A DNA stretch of 64,000 nucleotides from assembly GCF_040358255.1 (NCBI RefSeq), contig NZ_CP132938.1, positions 434,001 through 498,000 on the forward strand. Reading direction: 5' to 3'. Source of the DNA: Tunturibacter gelidoferens. GTDB taxonomy: Bacteria; Acidobacteriota; Terriglobia; Terriglobales; Acidobacteriaceae. The notes under the pieces are model-generated. The model searched no databases. It was not told the origin of the DNA and was given only the letters and a program-made list of their open reading frames with translations. This document shows, in pieces, positions 17,853 to 25,888 of this stretch; positions within the stretch are counted from its first letter, which is position 1, and the number at the start of each line of letters is the position of its first letter. The translations under genes and the position numbers were made by a program.

Positions 17853-18229
17853 CCCTCGCCTCCTCTCTTCTCCAACATTCTGCTAAGCCGCGCGATCTGC
17901 TTCGCATCAATCTGTTTGCTATCAATCAAGCTCATGACCAGCTCCTCACCCGACCCGCCGAACATCCGGTCCACCAGGTCCCGCACCGCATGGCCCGAGG
18001 CCGCAGCTTTGGTCACCGCCGCGCTGTACTCGTACGATCGCCCCACCAGAGTGCGCTTCAGCATGCCCTTCTTCTCAAGGATGTTCAGCATCGTCTGCAC
18101 CGTGGTGTAGGCCAGCCGCTGCTTCAGACTCTCCTGCACCGCGCTGACGTTGCTTGTTCCCAGCGTCCAGATCGCCTGCATGATCTGCAGCTCCAGCTTC
18201 GTCAGCGTGCGCTTCTTTTCTCGCCCCAT
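17849..18229 (-). CDS. blaI: BlaI/MecI/CopY family repressor
   Basis: 126 residues from ATG 18229, which has AGGAG 8 nt upstream; a longer in-frame start at 18283 would read through the promoter. Winged-helix DNA-binding part: LTKLELQIMQAIWTLG, VSAVQESLKQRLAYTTVQTMLNILEKKGML. C-terminal helices mediate dimerisation and hold the site cut by the partner protease. The stop overlaps the M56 start (ATGA). Two palindromes flank its promoter (18239-18254 and 18282-18297), consistent with autorepression. Confidence 0.92.
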   Translation of the reverse strand: MGREKKRTLTKLELQIMQAIWTLGTSNVSAVQESLKQRLAYTTVQTMLNILEKKGMLKRTLVGRSYEYSAAVTKAAASGHAVRDLVDRMFGGSGEELVMSLIDSKQIDAKQIARLSRMLEKRGGEG

Positions 18230-18238
18230 CTGCCCCTC

Positions 18239-18297
18239 TCCTAAGTAATTAGGACAATAGGCCGTGTGCCTGAATTCTGTCAACTAAAAACTTAGGA
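18239..18297 (-). promoter_or_regulatory. blaI promoter with two BlaI-type operators
   Basis: On the minus strand: TTGACA (-35, 18283-18278), an 18-nt spacer, TATTGT (-10, 18259-18254). Operator 1 (18239-18254) is TCCTAA-N4-TTAGGA, a perfect 6-bp inverted repeat that overlaps the end of the -10 and contains the AGGAG of the ribosome site. Operator 2 (18282-18297) is TCCTAA-N4-TTAGTT, an imperfect copy that touches the -35. Placement on both sides of the promoter fits repression by BlaI. Confidence 0.78.
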
Positions 18298-18372
18298 CAT
18301 AAACACATGTAAAGAGAAATAAGCCTTGCGCACTGTACCGAAGGACGCAATCCATCACGAACTCAACCACAA

Positions 18373-18810
18373 TCAGCCGGCACTCCTCTTCGCTGGCGAC
18401 CCGCAAAAAATCACCCCCAGCAGAAAGCAAACCGCAGCCACCGCGGACAACACCGCAGGCACAATCGAAAAATACTGCAGCGAAAGCACAAACCCCACGC
18501 ACTGCAGCGCAAACATGGCCCACCCAATCGGGCGCGCTCTCCTCTCACCCGCTCGAGCCATCGACCCCAGCGTCCAGGCCAGCCACGCGCTAAAAACATC
18601 AAACGCTGAGATCGACAGCCCAAAGCCGGTATAGAACCCGCCATAGCTGAACGTCGCGCGGCCCGCAGAAAATCTCACGCTGTTCATCGCCTCCCACACG
18701 GCGCGGCCTTCCGCCGACTCCGGACGGAAGGCCAGAAAGCCGTACGTATGGCCCACTGCAAACAGCAGCATCAGCACAGCCGCAGCGCGAAACCACACCG
18801 CCGCCCTCAT
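18373..18810 (-). CDS. Four-helix membrane protein, third gene of the ArsR operon
   Basis: 145 residues from ATG 18810, whose A and TG overlap the upstream TGA (ATGA). Four hydrophobic stretches: AAAVLMLLFAVGHTYGFL, the FGLSISAFDVFSAWLAWTLG region, IGWAMFALQCVGFVLSLQY, and VPAVLSAVAAVCFLLGVIF. The pattern is that of small multi-pass membrane proteins often found near SRPBCC/ArsR pairs. No transport or catalytic motif seen. Translationally coupled to the SRPBCC gene, so probably shares its regulation. Confidence 0.7.
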   Translation of the reverse strand: MRAAVWFRAAAVLMLLFAVGHTYGFLAFRPESAEGRAVWEAMNSVRFSAGRATFSYGGFYTGFGLSISAFDVFSAWLAWTLGSMARAGERRARPIGWAMFALQCVGFVLSLQYFSIVPAVLSAVAAVCFLLGVIFCGSPAKRSAG

Positions 18811-19334
18811 ACCTCTTCGTCCGCCTTCGCCGCAAACATACCCAGCAGACCGCCCCATCCGCCCTCGGCGTTCACCTGTTCGCGCATCTTCGCGCATCCC
18901 ATGCCATGGCGTTGCAGGCCGCGATGCTCCAGTTCCACCAGCGTCGTGCCATCATCTGCCGGAGTAAATCGCACCTCCACCTCGCTGCACTTGCTCAAAT
19001 CCGGTTCGAACTGCCAGTCCGGCTTTATCTGCCACGCCATCACAAACAGGTGGGGCGGCTCCCACGTCAGCACCGAACCCCACGGACAGTTCGTCCCATC
19101 CTCCTGCTCGGTAAAGATCGCGCCCATCGGCCTGCCCTCCACCACAACCCGCTTCATCGGCGAGCTGCCAATGTGGTGCGTCCTCGGCCACCAGCTATCC
19201 ATCTCCTCGGTAAAGATGCGGAAGGCACGGGCCGCATCCGCTCGCACGCGAATACTCTTGCGTACCGGCTCGACCACCTGAGCCTCTCCCTCCATCGTCA
19301 TCGTGTCCTGCGTATTCAGCTGTCTCTCCGGCAT
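18807..19334 (-). CDS. SRPBCC (AHSA1-type) domain protein
   Basis: 175 residues. The AHSA1/START-like fold is indicated by VVEPVRKSIRVRADAARAFRIFTEEMDSWWP, the middle GSVLTWEPPHLFVMAWQI, and the end VEVRFTPADDGTTLVELEHRGLQRHG. These small cytosolic proteins form a hydrophobic cavity. ArsR-SRPBCC pairs are very common; the ligand is not known. Begins one base after the ArsR stop. The true start could be one of two inner Met codons near residues 12-14. Confidence 0.85.
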   Translation of the reverse strand: MPERQLNTQDTMTMEGEAQVVEPVRKSIRVRADAARAFRIFTEEMDSWWPRTHHIGSSPMKRVVVEGRPMGAIFTEQEDGTNCPWGSVLTWEPPHLFVMAWQIKPDWQFEPDLSKCSEVEVRFTPADDGTTLVELEHRGLQRHGMGCAKMREQVNAEGGWGGLLGMFAAKADEEV

Positions 19335-19335
19335 A

Positions 19336-19641
19336 TTATTTCTCCTCTACCTTCGCTTGAAATGCTTCCAGAGCCTCGCCCCAGAAGTTGTCCAGATACG
19401 ATCGCAACGCTGCAAATCCCTTCGGATCCAAACTGTAGTACCGCCGCGTTCCTGCCGCCTCATCGCGCACCAGCTTCGCCTCCTTCAGAACCCGCAGATG
19501 CTGCGAGACAGCCGGCCTGCTCACCGTAAGACCTCGCGCCAGCTCTCCAACCGGCAGCGGCCCCCGGCGAAGCCGCTCCAGCAGCATCCGCCGCGTTACA
19601 TCCCCAAGTGCATCCAGTTGCTGCTGTCCGTAAGTAATCAC
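19336..19641 (-). CDS. ArsR family repressor
   Basis: 101 residues from GTG 19641. A single winged helix: LDALGDVTRRMLLERLRRGPLPVGELA, recognition helix SRPAVSQHLRVLKEAKLV, wing GTRRYYSLDP. No metal-binding cysteine motif (the ELCVCDL site of arsenic sensors is absent), so it belongs to the group paired with SRPBCC proteins. Two operator-like repeats overlap its start, indicating autoregulation of the three-gene operon. Confidence 0.9.
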   Translation of the reverse strand: MITYGQQQLDALGDVTRRMLLERLRRGPLPVGELARGLTVSRPAVSQHLRVLKEAKLVRDEAAGTRRYYSLDPKGFAALRSYLDNFWGEALEAFQAKVEEK

Positions 19642-19677
19642 TTACCGTAAGCTAATACTTACCTAAAAATCCGTCAA
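19630..19677 (-). promoter_or_regulatory. ArsR operon promoter with two 16-bp operators
   Basis: Two inverted repeats of the same form lie 17 bp apart: GTAAGT-N4-ACTTAC at 19630-19645 (perfect, covering the GTG start) and GTAAGC-N4-ACTTAC at 19647-19662. On the minus strand a TTGACG (19677-19672) and TAGCTT (19654-19649) spaced by 17 nt could be the promoter, with the second operator over the -10. Confidence 0.72.
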
Positions 19678-19709
19678 GCTTTTTTTCATCCCAAAGCAAA
19701 GAAATCCTC

Positions 19710-19783
19710 GCCGACCAACGGGAGGCCGCAAGGCGAAGCCGGTACACACCCCACGAAGTGGGCGCCGCCCGCGCAGGGCGCAC
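19710..19783 (+). repeat. Dispersed palindromic repeat, copy A
   Basis: Contains the family core GAAGCCGGTACACACCCCAC, then GAAGTGGGCGCCGCCCGCGC. CCCAC-GAA-GTGGG is a perfect short hairpin inside the core. Nearly the same sequence occurs at 28279-28346 and a variant at 59969-60065. It ends about 20 nt before the zinc-ribbon gene. Confidence 0.85.
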
Positions 19784-19805
19784 GAAACGTCCCCACCGAT
19801 TTATC

Positions 19806-20036
19806 ATGGAGGGTATGCCGTTTCCGATCAAAGTCTGCGCCATCTGCTCCGAAGAGTTCGAGCTGAAGCCCGATAAGCCCGGCTTCGCCAACCGCTGCCC
19901 GGAGTGCAGCGCCGAAGAGCCCTCCGACCCCGTCACCAAACCACACATGGACGCCGTCGACCGCAAAATCCAGACCGAAGCCAACGCCGCCCGTCGCCAG
20001 GCGATGCGCGAACTCCTCTACCGCAAAGACAGCTAA
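19806..20036 (+). CDS. Small zinc-ribbon protein
   Basis: 76 residues from ATG 19806 (a second ATG at 19815 is equally possible). VCAICSEEFELKP and FANRCPECSAEEP give two CxxC pairs about 20 residues apart, a four-cysteine zinc ribbon. The rest is a charged helix (HMDAVDRKIQTEANAARRQAMREL). Cytosolic; likely binds nucleic acid or protein. Function unknown. Confidence 0.75.
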   Translation: MEGMPFPIKVCAICSEEFELKPDKPGFANRCPECSAEEPSDPVTKPHMDAVDRKIQTEANAARRQAMRELLYRKDS

Positions 20037-20099
20037 CGGTTCCCGACCTTATCACGTAAAACTTGTCTTCAGGACGCTTTTGCTGCAACGAGGTGCTGA

Positions 20100-21116
20100 A
20101 TGAAGCGACGAGAGTTCCTGACCACCGCGGGCGCAGCAGCCCTTGCGCTCACCCTGGACAGCACGTACGCCAATGGGCAACCAGTCCCTGCCTCAGCTTC
20201 CCCGCTCCAACCGCCTATCAACGCTGAGTCAGCAACTTCGACATATGTGATTCTCGGCGTTCCCCTTCGTGCAGGATCGCTCTATCCCGGAAACGAGAAC
20301 GACGCTCAGGCCTACCGTGACGCCGACCTGGTAAAGCAGCTCAACCACGCCGGTCGCAGCGCTGTCGATGCCGGGAATCTCCCGATACCCAGCTATCTTC
20401 CCCATCACTCCGTTCCTCCCATCAGAAGCTGGCCAGCTCCACGAATCGTCTGGGATCTGCTCAGCGAGCATCTCACCGGGATACTAAAACAACCCGGACA
20501 GACTCCGCTCTTGATTGGTTGCGACTGCAGCGTCGTCGTAGGAACCGCACAAGCCTTGAGCAAAGTCACATCAAACGATATTCACGTCCTCTACATCGAC
20601 GGAGACTGCGACGACGCCGCGCCCATCTCTTCCCGCAGTCAGAGCGCCGCCTCCTGCGCGGTCTGGTTTCTCACCCATGACTCGCCGTTTTGGAATGGCC
20701 CCCCGCTCAAACCTTCGCAGGTCTCCTTCGTGGGATGGACCACCCCCTCGCAGTCGCCGGAAACAGGCATCCGATCCACATCGCTGGCCGATCTCCGGCG
20801 CATCGGCATTCGACAATCGGCGCAGCAGGTCCTCGCAGCGATACCACCCTCCGCTGCAATCCTGTTGCATCTGGACATTGACGTCTTCCGCGCAAGCGAC
20901 CTCACCCCCATCTACTTCCCACACGAAGAAGGACTCAGCCTCGAAGAGGGCAAGGAGTTGCTCGGCATACTGCTTCAGGACCCCCGCATTCGTCACATCG
21001 AAATCAGCGAATATGCCGCTCTCCGGGACGTCGGTCAAAACTCCGTGCACCAGCTGGTCCAGATCCTCGTCGACAAGCTGCCTCCCTCGAAGCCACAGGC
21101 GACCTCTCCATGCTGA
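20100..21116 (+). CDS. Tat-exported ureohydrolase (arginase/agmatinase)-like protein with altered metal site
   Basis: 338 residues. MKRREFLTTAGAAALAL is a twin-arginine signal. The body has the ureohydrolase layout, but the metal motifs differ from arginase: GGDHS becomes GCDCS (140-144), DAHxD becomes DGDCD (167-171), and SxDxDxxDP becomes HLDIDVFRASD (257-267). Thus both metal-binding His are replaced (Cys and Asp) while the Asp ligands remain. Arginases and agmatinases hydrolyse guanidino groups with two Mn ions in the cytosol; this protein may bind another metal or have another role in the periplasm. It overlaps the ABC gene by 7 nt. Confidence 0.72.
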   Translation: MKRREFLTTAGAAALALTLDSTYANGQPVPASASPLQPPINAESATSTYVILGVPLRAGSLYPGNENDAQAYRDADLVKQLNHAGRSAVDAGNLPIPSYLPHHSVPPIRSWPAPRIVWDLLSEHLTGILKQPGQTPLLIGCDCSVVVGTAQALSKVTSNDIHVLYIDGDCDDAAPISSRSQSAASCAVWFLTHDSPFWNGPPLKPSQVSFVGWTTPSQSPETGIRSTSLADLRRIGIRQSAQQVLAAIPPSAAILLHLDIDVFRASDLTPIYFPHEEGLSLEEGKELLGILLQDPRIRHIEISEYAALRDVGQNSVHQLVQILVDKLPPSKPQATSPC

Positions 21117-22072
21117 CCGCAAAGCCGCAGACCGACCGCCCCTCACTCCTTCTGCGCGGAGTCCGCAAAGCCTTCGCTGATGTCGTCGCCGTCAACGGCC
21201 TCGATCTCGAGGTCACACCCGGCGAGTGCTTCGGTCTGCTCGGGCCAAACGGCGCCGGCAAGACCACCACCATCGAGATCTGCGAAGGCCTCACCACACC
21301 CGACAGCGGCGTCGTCGAACTCCTCGGCCTCAACTGGCGCACCAACGCGGACGAGCTTCGCCAGCGCATCGGCCTCCAGTTGCAGGAGACGCAGTTCTCC
21401 GAGAAGATGACCGTCGAGGAGACCCTGCGCCTCTTCCGCAGCTTCTTCCACCGCGGCATCACCGTCGAAGACTCCATCAGAAGCGCCCAGCTTGAAGAGA
21501 AGCGCAGCGCCCGCGTAGGCACACTCTCCGGCGGCCAGAAGCAGCGCCTCGCCATGGCCTGCGCCCTCGTCGGCGATCCCGAACTTCTCTTCCTCGACGA
21601 ACCCACCACAGGCCTCGATCCCCAGGCCCGTCGCAACCTCTGGGACCTCCTCGACCGCCTCAAGCAGGAGGGCCGCACCATCATCCTCACGACGCACTAC
21701 ATGGACGAAGCCGAGCGCCTCTGCGACCGCGTCGCCATCATGGACCACGGCCGCATCATCGCACTCGACACGCCTCCGAAGCTCATCGCCTCCGTCGGCG
21801 GTGAGCACATCGTAGAGTTCGCCGCCACCAGCCGCGACAACGGAGCCGCCACAGTCGATCCAGCCCTCCTCACCGCAATCGAAGGAGTGGAGTCTCACCG
21901 CCTCACCGCCGGCATCCACCAGCTCTCCGTACGCGAGCTCCACACCGCCGTGCCGAAGATCTTCTCCGTGCTCGCCTCGCAAGGCCTTCACCTGGACGAG
22001 TTTCGCACCCACTCCGCGACGCTTGAAGATGTCTTCGTAGGTCTCACCGGAAGGAACCTGCGCGATGAATAA
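21110..22072 (+). CDS. ABC transporter ATP-binding subunit (ABC-2 exporter type)
   Basis: 320 residues. Walker A GPNGAGKTTT, signature LSGGQKQRLAMA, Walker B LLFLDEPTTGLDP, and the switch His in TTHYMDEAE are intact. The C-terminal 90 residues fit the DrrA/CcmA-type accessory domain. It energises export together with the permease encoded next, with which it overlaps (ATGAATAA). Substrate unknown; DrrAB/Nod-type exporters carry lipophilic drugs, lipids or polysaccharide. Confidence 0.93.
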   Translation: MLTAKPQTDRPSLLLRGVRKAFADVVAVNGLDLEVTPGECFGLLGPNGAGKTTTIEICEGLTTPDSGVVELLGLNWRTNADELRQRIGLQLQETQFSEKMTVEETLRLFRSFFHRGITVEDSIRSAQLEEKRSARVGTLSGGQKQRLAMACALVGDPELLFLDEPTTGLDPQARRNLWDLLDRLKQEGRTIILTTHYMDEAERLCDRVAIMDHGRIIALDTPPKLIASVGGEHIVEFAATSRDNGAATVDPALLTAIEGVESHRLTAGIHQLSVRELHTAVPKIFSVLASQGLHLDEFRTHSATLEDVFVGLTGRNLRDE

Positions 22073-23096
22073 GCTGGAGCTAAGCAGCCTCTATCAACTC
22101 ACGATGATGCGCTTCCGCCTCTTCCTGCGCGAGCCCGAAGCCATCTTCTGGATCTTCATCTTTCCCATCCTGCTCGCCGCAGGCCTCGGCATCGCCTTTC
22201 GCAACCGCCCGCCGGAGGTCCTTCAGGTTGGCGCCACCACGTTGCAACTCACCCAGGCCCTCAACGCCGACAAGGGCCTCACCTCCATAACCATGGACGA
22301 GGCCACAGGCACGCAAGCCTTAGCCACAGGACGCATCCTGCTCCTCGCCGTTCAGCGACCCGACACAACCGTCTACCAGTACGACTCCACTAACCCGGAT
22401 GCGCGCACCGCGAAGCTGCTCGCCGACCGTGCGATTCAAACTGCAGCCGGCCGACACGACGCCCTCCCCAGCAAAGAGGAACTGGTGCACGAGACCGGCG
22501 CCCGCTACATCGACTTCGTAGTGCCCGGCCTATTGGGAATGAACCTCATGGGCTCCGCCATGTGGGGCATGGGATTCGCCATCGTAGACGCGCGACAAAA
22601 GAAACTCCTCAAGCGTCTCGTCGCCTCGCCCATGCCTCGCTGGCAGTACCTCGCGTCGTTTCTCCTCTCGCGTCTCGTCATGCTCGTGGTCGAAGTCGCC
22701 GCCTTTCTAGGCTTCGCCCGCCTCGTCTTCGGAGTTCCCTTTCGCGGATCGATCACGCAACTCTCCCTCCTCTGCATCCTCACGTCACTGGCATTCTCCG
22801 CCCTGGGCCTGCTCACCGCCTCCCGCGCCAAAACCATCGAAGCCGTCTCCGGCCTCATGAACTTCGTCATGTTTCCCATGTGGATCTTCTCCGGAGTCTT
22901 CTTCTCCTCCACCCGTTTTCCGGCCGCAGTCCAGCCCCTGATCCGAGCCCTCCCTCTCACCGCAGCAATCGACGCCATGCGCGGAAACATGCTCCAGGGA
23001 CTAAGCCTCCAGCAGCTCCTCGCCCCGGTAGCCATCCTGTTGGCATGGCTCATAATCCCCTTCGCCATCTCCCTGCGCATCTTCCGCTGGCGCTAG
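22065..23096 (+). CDS. ABC-2 type permease
   Basis: 343 residues. One N-terminal helix (PEAIFWIFIFPILLAAGLGIAF), an extracytoplasmic loop of about 130 residues, then five helices with the ABC-2 motif region LKRLVASPMPRWQYLASFLLSRLV and the late LMNFVMFPMWIFSGVFFS. Partner of the ATPase at 21110. The last 141 nt have a decayed duplicate at 25532-25672. Confidence 0.9.
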   Translation: MNKLELSSLYQLTMMRFRLFLREPEAIFWIFIFPILLAAGLGIAFRNRPPEVLQVGATTLQLTQALNADKGLTSITMDEATGTQALATGRILLLAVQRPDTTVYQYDSTNPDARTAKLLADRAIQTAAGRHDALPSKEELVHETGARYIDFVVPGLLGMNLMGSAMWGMGFAIVDARQKKLLKRLVASPMPRWQYLASFLLSRLVMLVVEVAAFLGFARLVFGVPFRGSITQLSLLCILTSLAFSALGLLTASRAKTIEAVSGLMNFVMFPMWIFSGVFFSSTRFPAAVQPLIRALPLTAAIDAMRGNMLQGLSLQQLLAPVAILLAWLIIPFAISLRIFRWR

Positions 23097-23217
23097 TTCG
23101 GATGCCGTGGATTCCGCGAAAGGTCGGCGGAGATACCCGAACCCCGAAAAGCTTCTAAATCGTCTACCAGGGCCGCCCATTTTCCTTACAGAGAAGTACA
23201 ACGTCGGTGCTCGATAG

Positions 23218-25284
23218 TCAGGGCTCGGTTCGGAGTTGGGTGACGAACTTCTGAAGTTCTTCGAAACGCGCGATCGCGTTCTGGACGTACTCGCCGTAGC
23301 GCGGATGGGTGAGAAGGGAGCCGTCGATCAGAGCCGCGGGCTCGATCATTGCTAAGTCCGTCTTACGAACCACCGACTGAGCCATCGCGTCCATACCATT
23401 GGCGAGGATGGCGCGCATTTTTATCAGCCCAGGTTCGGTGAGGAAGTCGCGATCCTGCTCCCTGTGCAGGACGGCGTACCCGTTCCAGAAGAAGGCAACG
23501 GCGGTCAGCGAGGCGCGGAGAATGATGTCGCCTGCGTGTTGGTGTTGGATGCGGTCGACGCCGAACTCGTACTCGATGGTGTCATTCATCGTGCGGATGC
23601 TGGCGACAGTCTTGCCGACCAGATCGCGGAAGCTGTCTGCCGGGCCGAGGAATTCGGCGGTGGTACGTGCAGCCGCCGACTCACGGAGGAGCACGCCGAC
23701 GCCGCGAAAGATGGTAGCAAGGGAATTCCGCATGGCCGTGACGTTACGGACCGGCCAGATCAGGTCGAAGACAAAGGCCATGATCACCAGCGCCAGCAGA
23801 ATGCCGACGAGGCGGTCGCGGGGAGGGGCAAGTTCGGTAGGAGCGGAGAACCCGGCGAAGACCACCAGATGAAAGGAAAAAGCGGTCTGCAGCCCGATAA
23901 AGTTGAACTGGCGTCCGCCGACGAGCCAGGCCGAGAAAAAGACAACCGCGATCACCAGCAGCACCAGCGAGGTGATCGAGTCCATGTGGGGAAAAAGAAA
24001 GACGGTCGACCCAAGTGCAAAGATCAGCCCCCCGATTAAGGAACCGGTAACGCGGAAGACTAGACGCTGCTTGAGAGCACCGCTCGTGCCGAGCCCGGCG
24101 ATGAACACGGTGGCGGTGGATGTCGAGATGCCGGGCCACCCGACGGCCAGATAGATGATGTAGCAGAGCGTGGCGCAGAAGCTGATCTTGAGAGCGAAAG
24201 CGATAGTCTGAGGCTGCCAAAGGGCTCCCGGAATCAGGAAAGGAACCTGGCGCGAAGGTAGGGCGATGAGCTTCTTGCTGGTGGCCAGGTCGCCCTTCAT
24301 TGGCATGGAGATGATGTCGTGCAGCACAAGGTCGACGCGATCGAGGAGCGTAGGCTCTGGCCCCACAGCATGTTCCTCCGCCAACTGCTTCCGCAGGTCC
24401 GGTGGAACCGTGTCGAGTGCAAGATAGTGGCAGAGGTTCGCGATGTGAGCGCAACGCTGGCGAAGGGCGGGGTCGGAGAGAGTGGGGTACTGAAAACCGA
24501 AGGCAGCCGCAACATCCAGAAGCTGCGCCTGCATCGTGATCCGGACGCGCACACCGATGGGGAGCATGCTGGGGTCGAGGTTGCGCTCAACGATGATGTT
24601 ATAGAGCCGCTGCATGGCGTACTGGCCCGCAACGGCGAGACGCGAGACGTGAATGACAGCCGGGGAGAGCTGCGCGGCATCCGCTCCCTGGGCGTAAAGC
24701 GAGAACATCGTTTCGAGCGCCTGGTAGCGCAAGATGCGCTCCTTCTGCAGTTCCTCGGCCGCATTGCGGCGGCCAAAGACGTATTCGACGAAGACCACAG
24801 AGCCTACAGACAACGAGACAGCGCCGAGCAGGTAGAGCATCTGCTTCACCAACGGGCCAGCAGGGGCATGGGTCTCCCAGAGTGACATCAGCACTGTGAA
24901 GATGAAGCCGAAGATCACGGCAAACCCCGGCGTGGTACTCGACACGAGGAGCATCCCGCTCACGAAACTCGCGGCGGCGACACTCAGCACACGCGACATC
25001 GGATCGTTGTCAGTGACAACAACCACAGCGAGCACGGCCGCGATCGTCATTGATACGGTGAGCAGTGAGAGCATCGCGGAGCGAAGCGAGACGGCTGGAG
25101 AGTCGCGGCCGACGAGGAAGATGTAGTACATGGCAAGCCCGGCGAAAGGCATTCGCAGCGTCATCAGCAGAATCAGCGCAATGACCGAAGCGAGTACGAT
25201 CCGCAGCGCACCGTTCCAGCGGCCCGGCGTGGGTTGGATGTCCTGCCAGATGCGCGCGGTCCAGGTGGACAGATTCGCAGCCAT
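23218..25284 (-). CDS. FUSC family (YccS/AaeB-like) membrane transporter
   Basis: 688 residues with two blocks of membrane helices, about 28-180 (VLASVIALILLMTLRMPFAG; MLLVSSTTPGFAVIFGFIFT) and about 365-515, each followed by a cytosolic helical region. This repeat organisation is that of the fusaric acid resistance / aromatic acid exporter family, which works as inner-membrane efflux pumps. No periplasmic adaptor or outer-membrane partner gene is adjacent. It lies inverted between the ABC permease and the duplicate of its tail. Confidence 0.85.
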   Translation of the reverse strand: MAANLSTWTARIWQDIQPTPGRWNGALRIVLASVIALILLMTLRMPFAGLAMYYIFLVGRDSPAVSLRSAMLSLLTVSMTIAAVLAVVVVTDNDPMSRVLSVAAASFVSGMLLVSSTTPGFAVIFGFIFTVLMSLWETHAPAGPLVKQMLYLLGAVSLSVGSVVFVEYVFGRRNAAEELQKERILRYQALETMFSLYAQGADAAQLSPAVIHVSRLAVAGQYAMQRLYNIIVERNLDPSMLPIGVRVRITMQAQLLDVAAAFGFQYPTLSDPALRQRCAHIANLCHYLALDTVPPDLRKQLAEEHAVGPEPTLLDRVDLVLHDIISMPMKGDLATSKKLIALPSRQVPFLIPGALWQPQTIAFALKISFCATLCYIIYLAVGWPGISTSTATVFIAGLGTSGALKQRLVFRVTGSLIGGLIFALGSTVFLFPHMDSITSLVLLVIAVVFFSAWLVGGRQFNFIGLQTAFSFHLVVFAGFSAPTELAPPRDRLVGILLALVIMAFVFDLIWPVRNVTAMRNSLATIFRGVGVLLRESAAARTTAEFLGPADSFRDLVGKTVASIRTMNDTIEYEFGVDRIQHQHAGDIILRASLTAVAFFWNGYAVLHREQDRDFLTEPGLIKMRAILANGMDAMAQSVVRKTDLAMIEPAALIDGSLLTHPRYGEYVQNAIARFEELQKFVTQLRTEP

Positions 25285-25531
25285 AGCCGGTTACCTCAGG
25301 ACCGTGACCGAGGGTCTCGCCAATGTCTTTCTTCTGTGGGAGCGATACGAATCATGAGTAGTGGTTTTCATGAGGTGCTACCAAAGGACAGTCTACCGTT
25401 GATTGAGATGGAATCCACCCTTCACATTACTGAGGTCTTGTTCAACTGTCCTCCCATCACCCCAGACGGTGGCTGCCTTGGCAGTACGAGAAGGGACGCC
25501 CACCCCCTCAGCGGAGAACCCCTCATACGCG

Positions 25532-25672
25532 CTAACCGCCGCAATCGACGCCATGCGAGGCAACATGCTCCAGGCATCAACCTCCCACAACTCATCGTCC
25601 CACTAGCCATCCTCTTAGCGTGGCTCGTAATCCCTTCGCCATCTCGCTCCGAATCTTCCGCTGGCGCGCTAG
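25532..25672 (+). pseudogene. Duplicate 3' tail of the ABC permease
   Basis: Aligns with the last 141 nt of the permease (22956-23096): GCAATCGACGCCATGCG is identical and AACATGCTCCAGG follows one mismatch later, then TAGCCATCCT, TGGCTC.TAATCCC and ATCTTCCGCTGGCGC. A one-base loss at the TAATCCC run and a two-base gain before the TAG break the reading frame. The preceding 240 nt show no gene. It is a non-functional remnant. Confidence 0.85.
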
Positions 25673-25888
25673 TTATCGCGGGGACGAAAATGGTGGGGAA
25701 ACCGGCGGTGAGTCCGATTCGAGTCCGGCACTAGAAGCTGTCGAAAACCGCGTTTTGCGGGAATAACGTCGTCACTTCCGACAAGCCGACTTATGAGGCC
25801 TGACTTCACGAAATAGCGACGTAGAGGTCGTAAGCTAGAATTCCGACAACGGCCTTGACTTGTGAGCGTATCTACGAGGAGAGCGTTT

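Noticed and set aside
25690..25735. A tRNA 3'-end-like segment (GATTCGAGTCC followed by GGCAC) just after the permease tail copy, which would suit an integration site
   Set aside because: The T-stem does not pair properly and no anticodon or D arm is found upstream, so I do not call a tRNA or attachment site.
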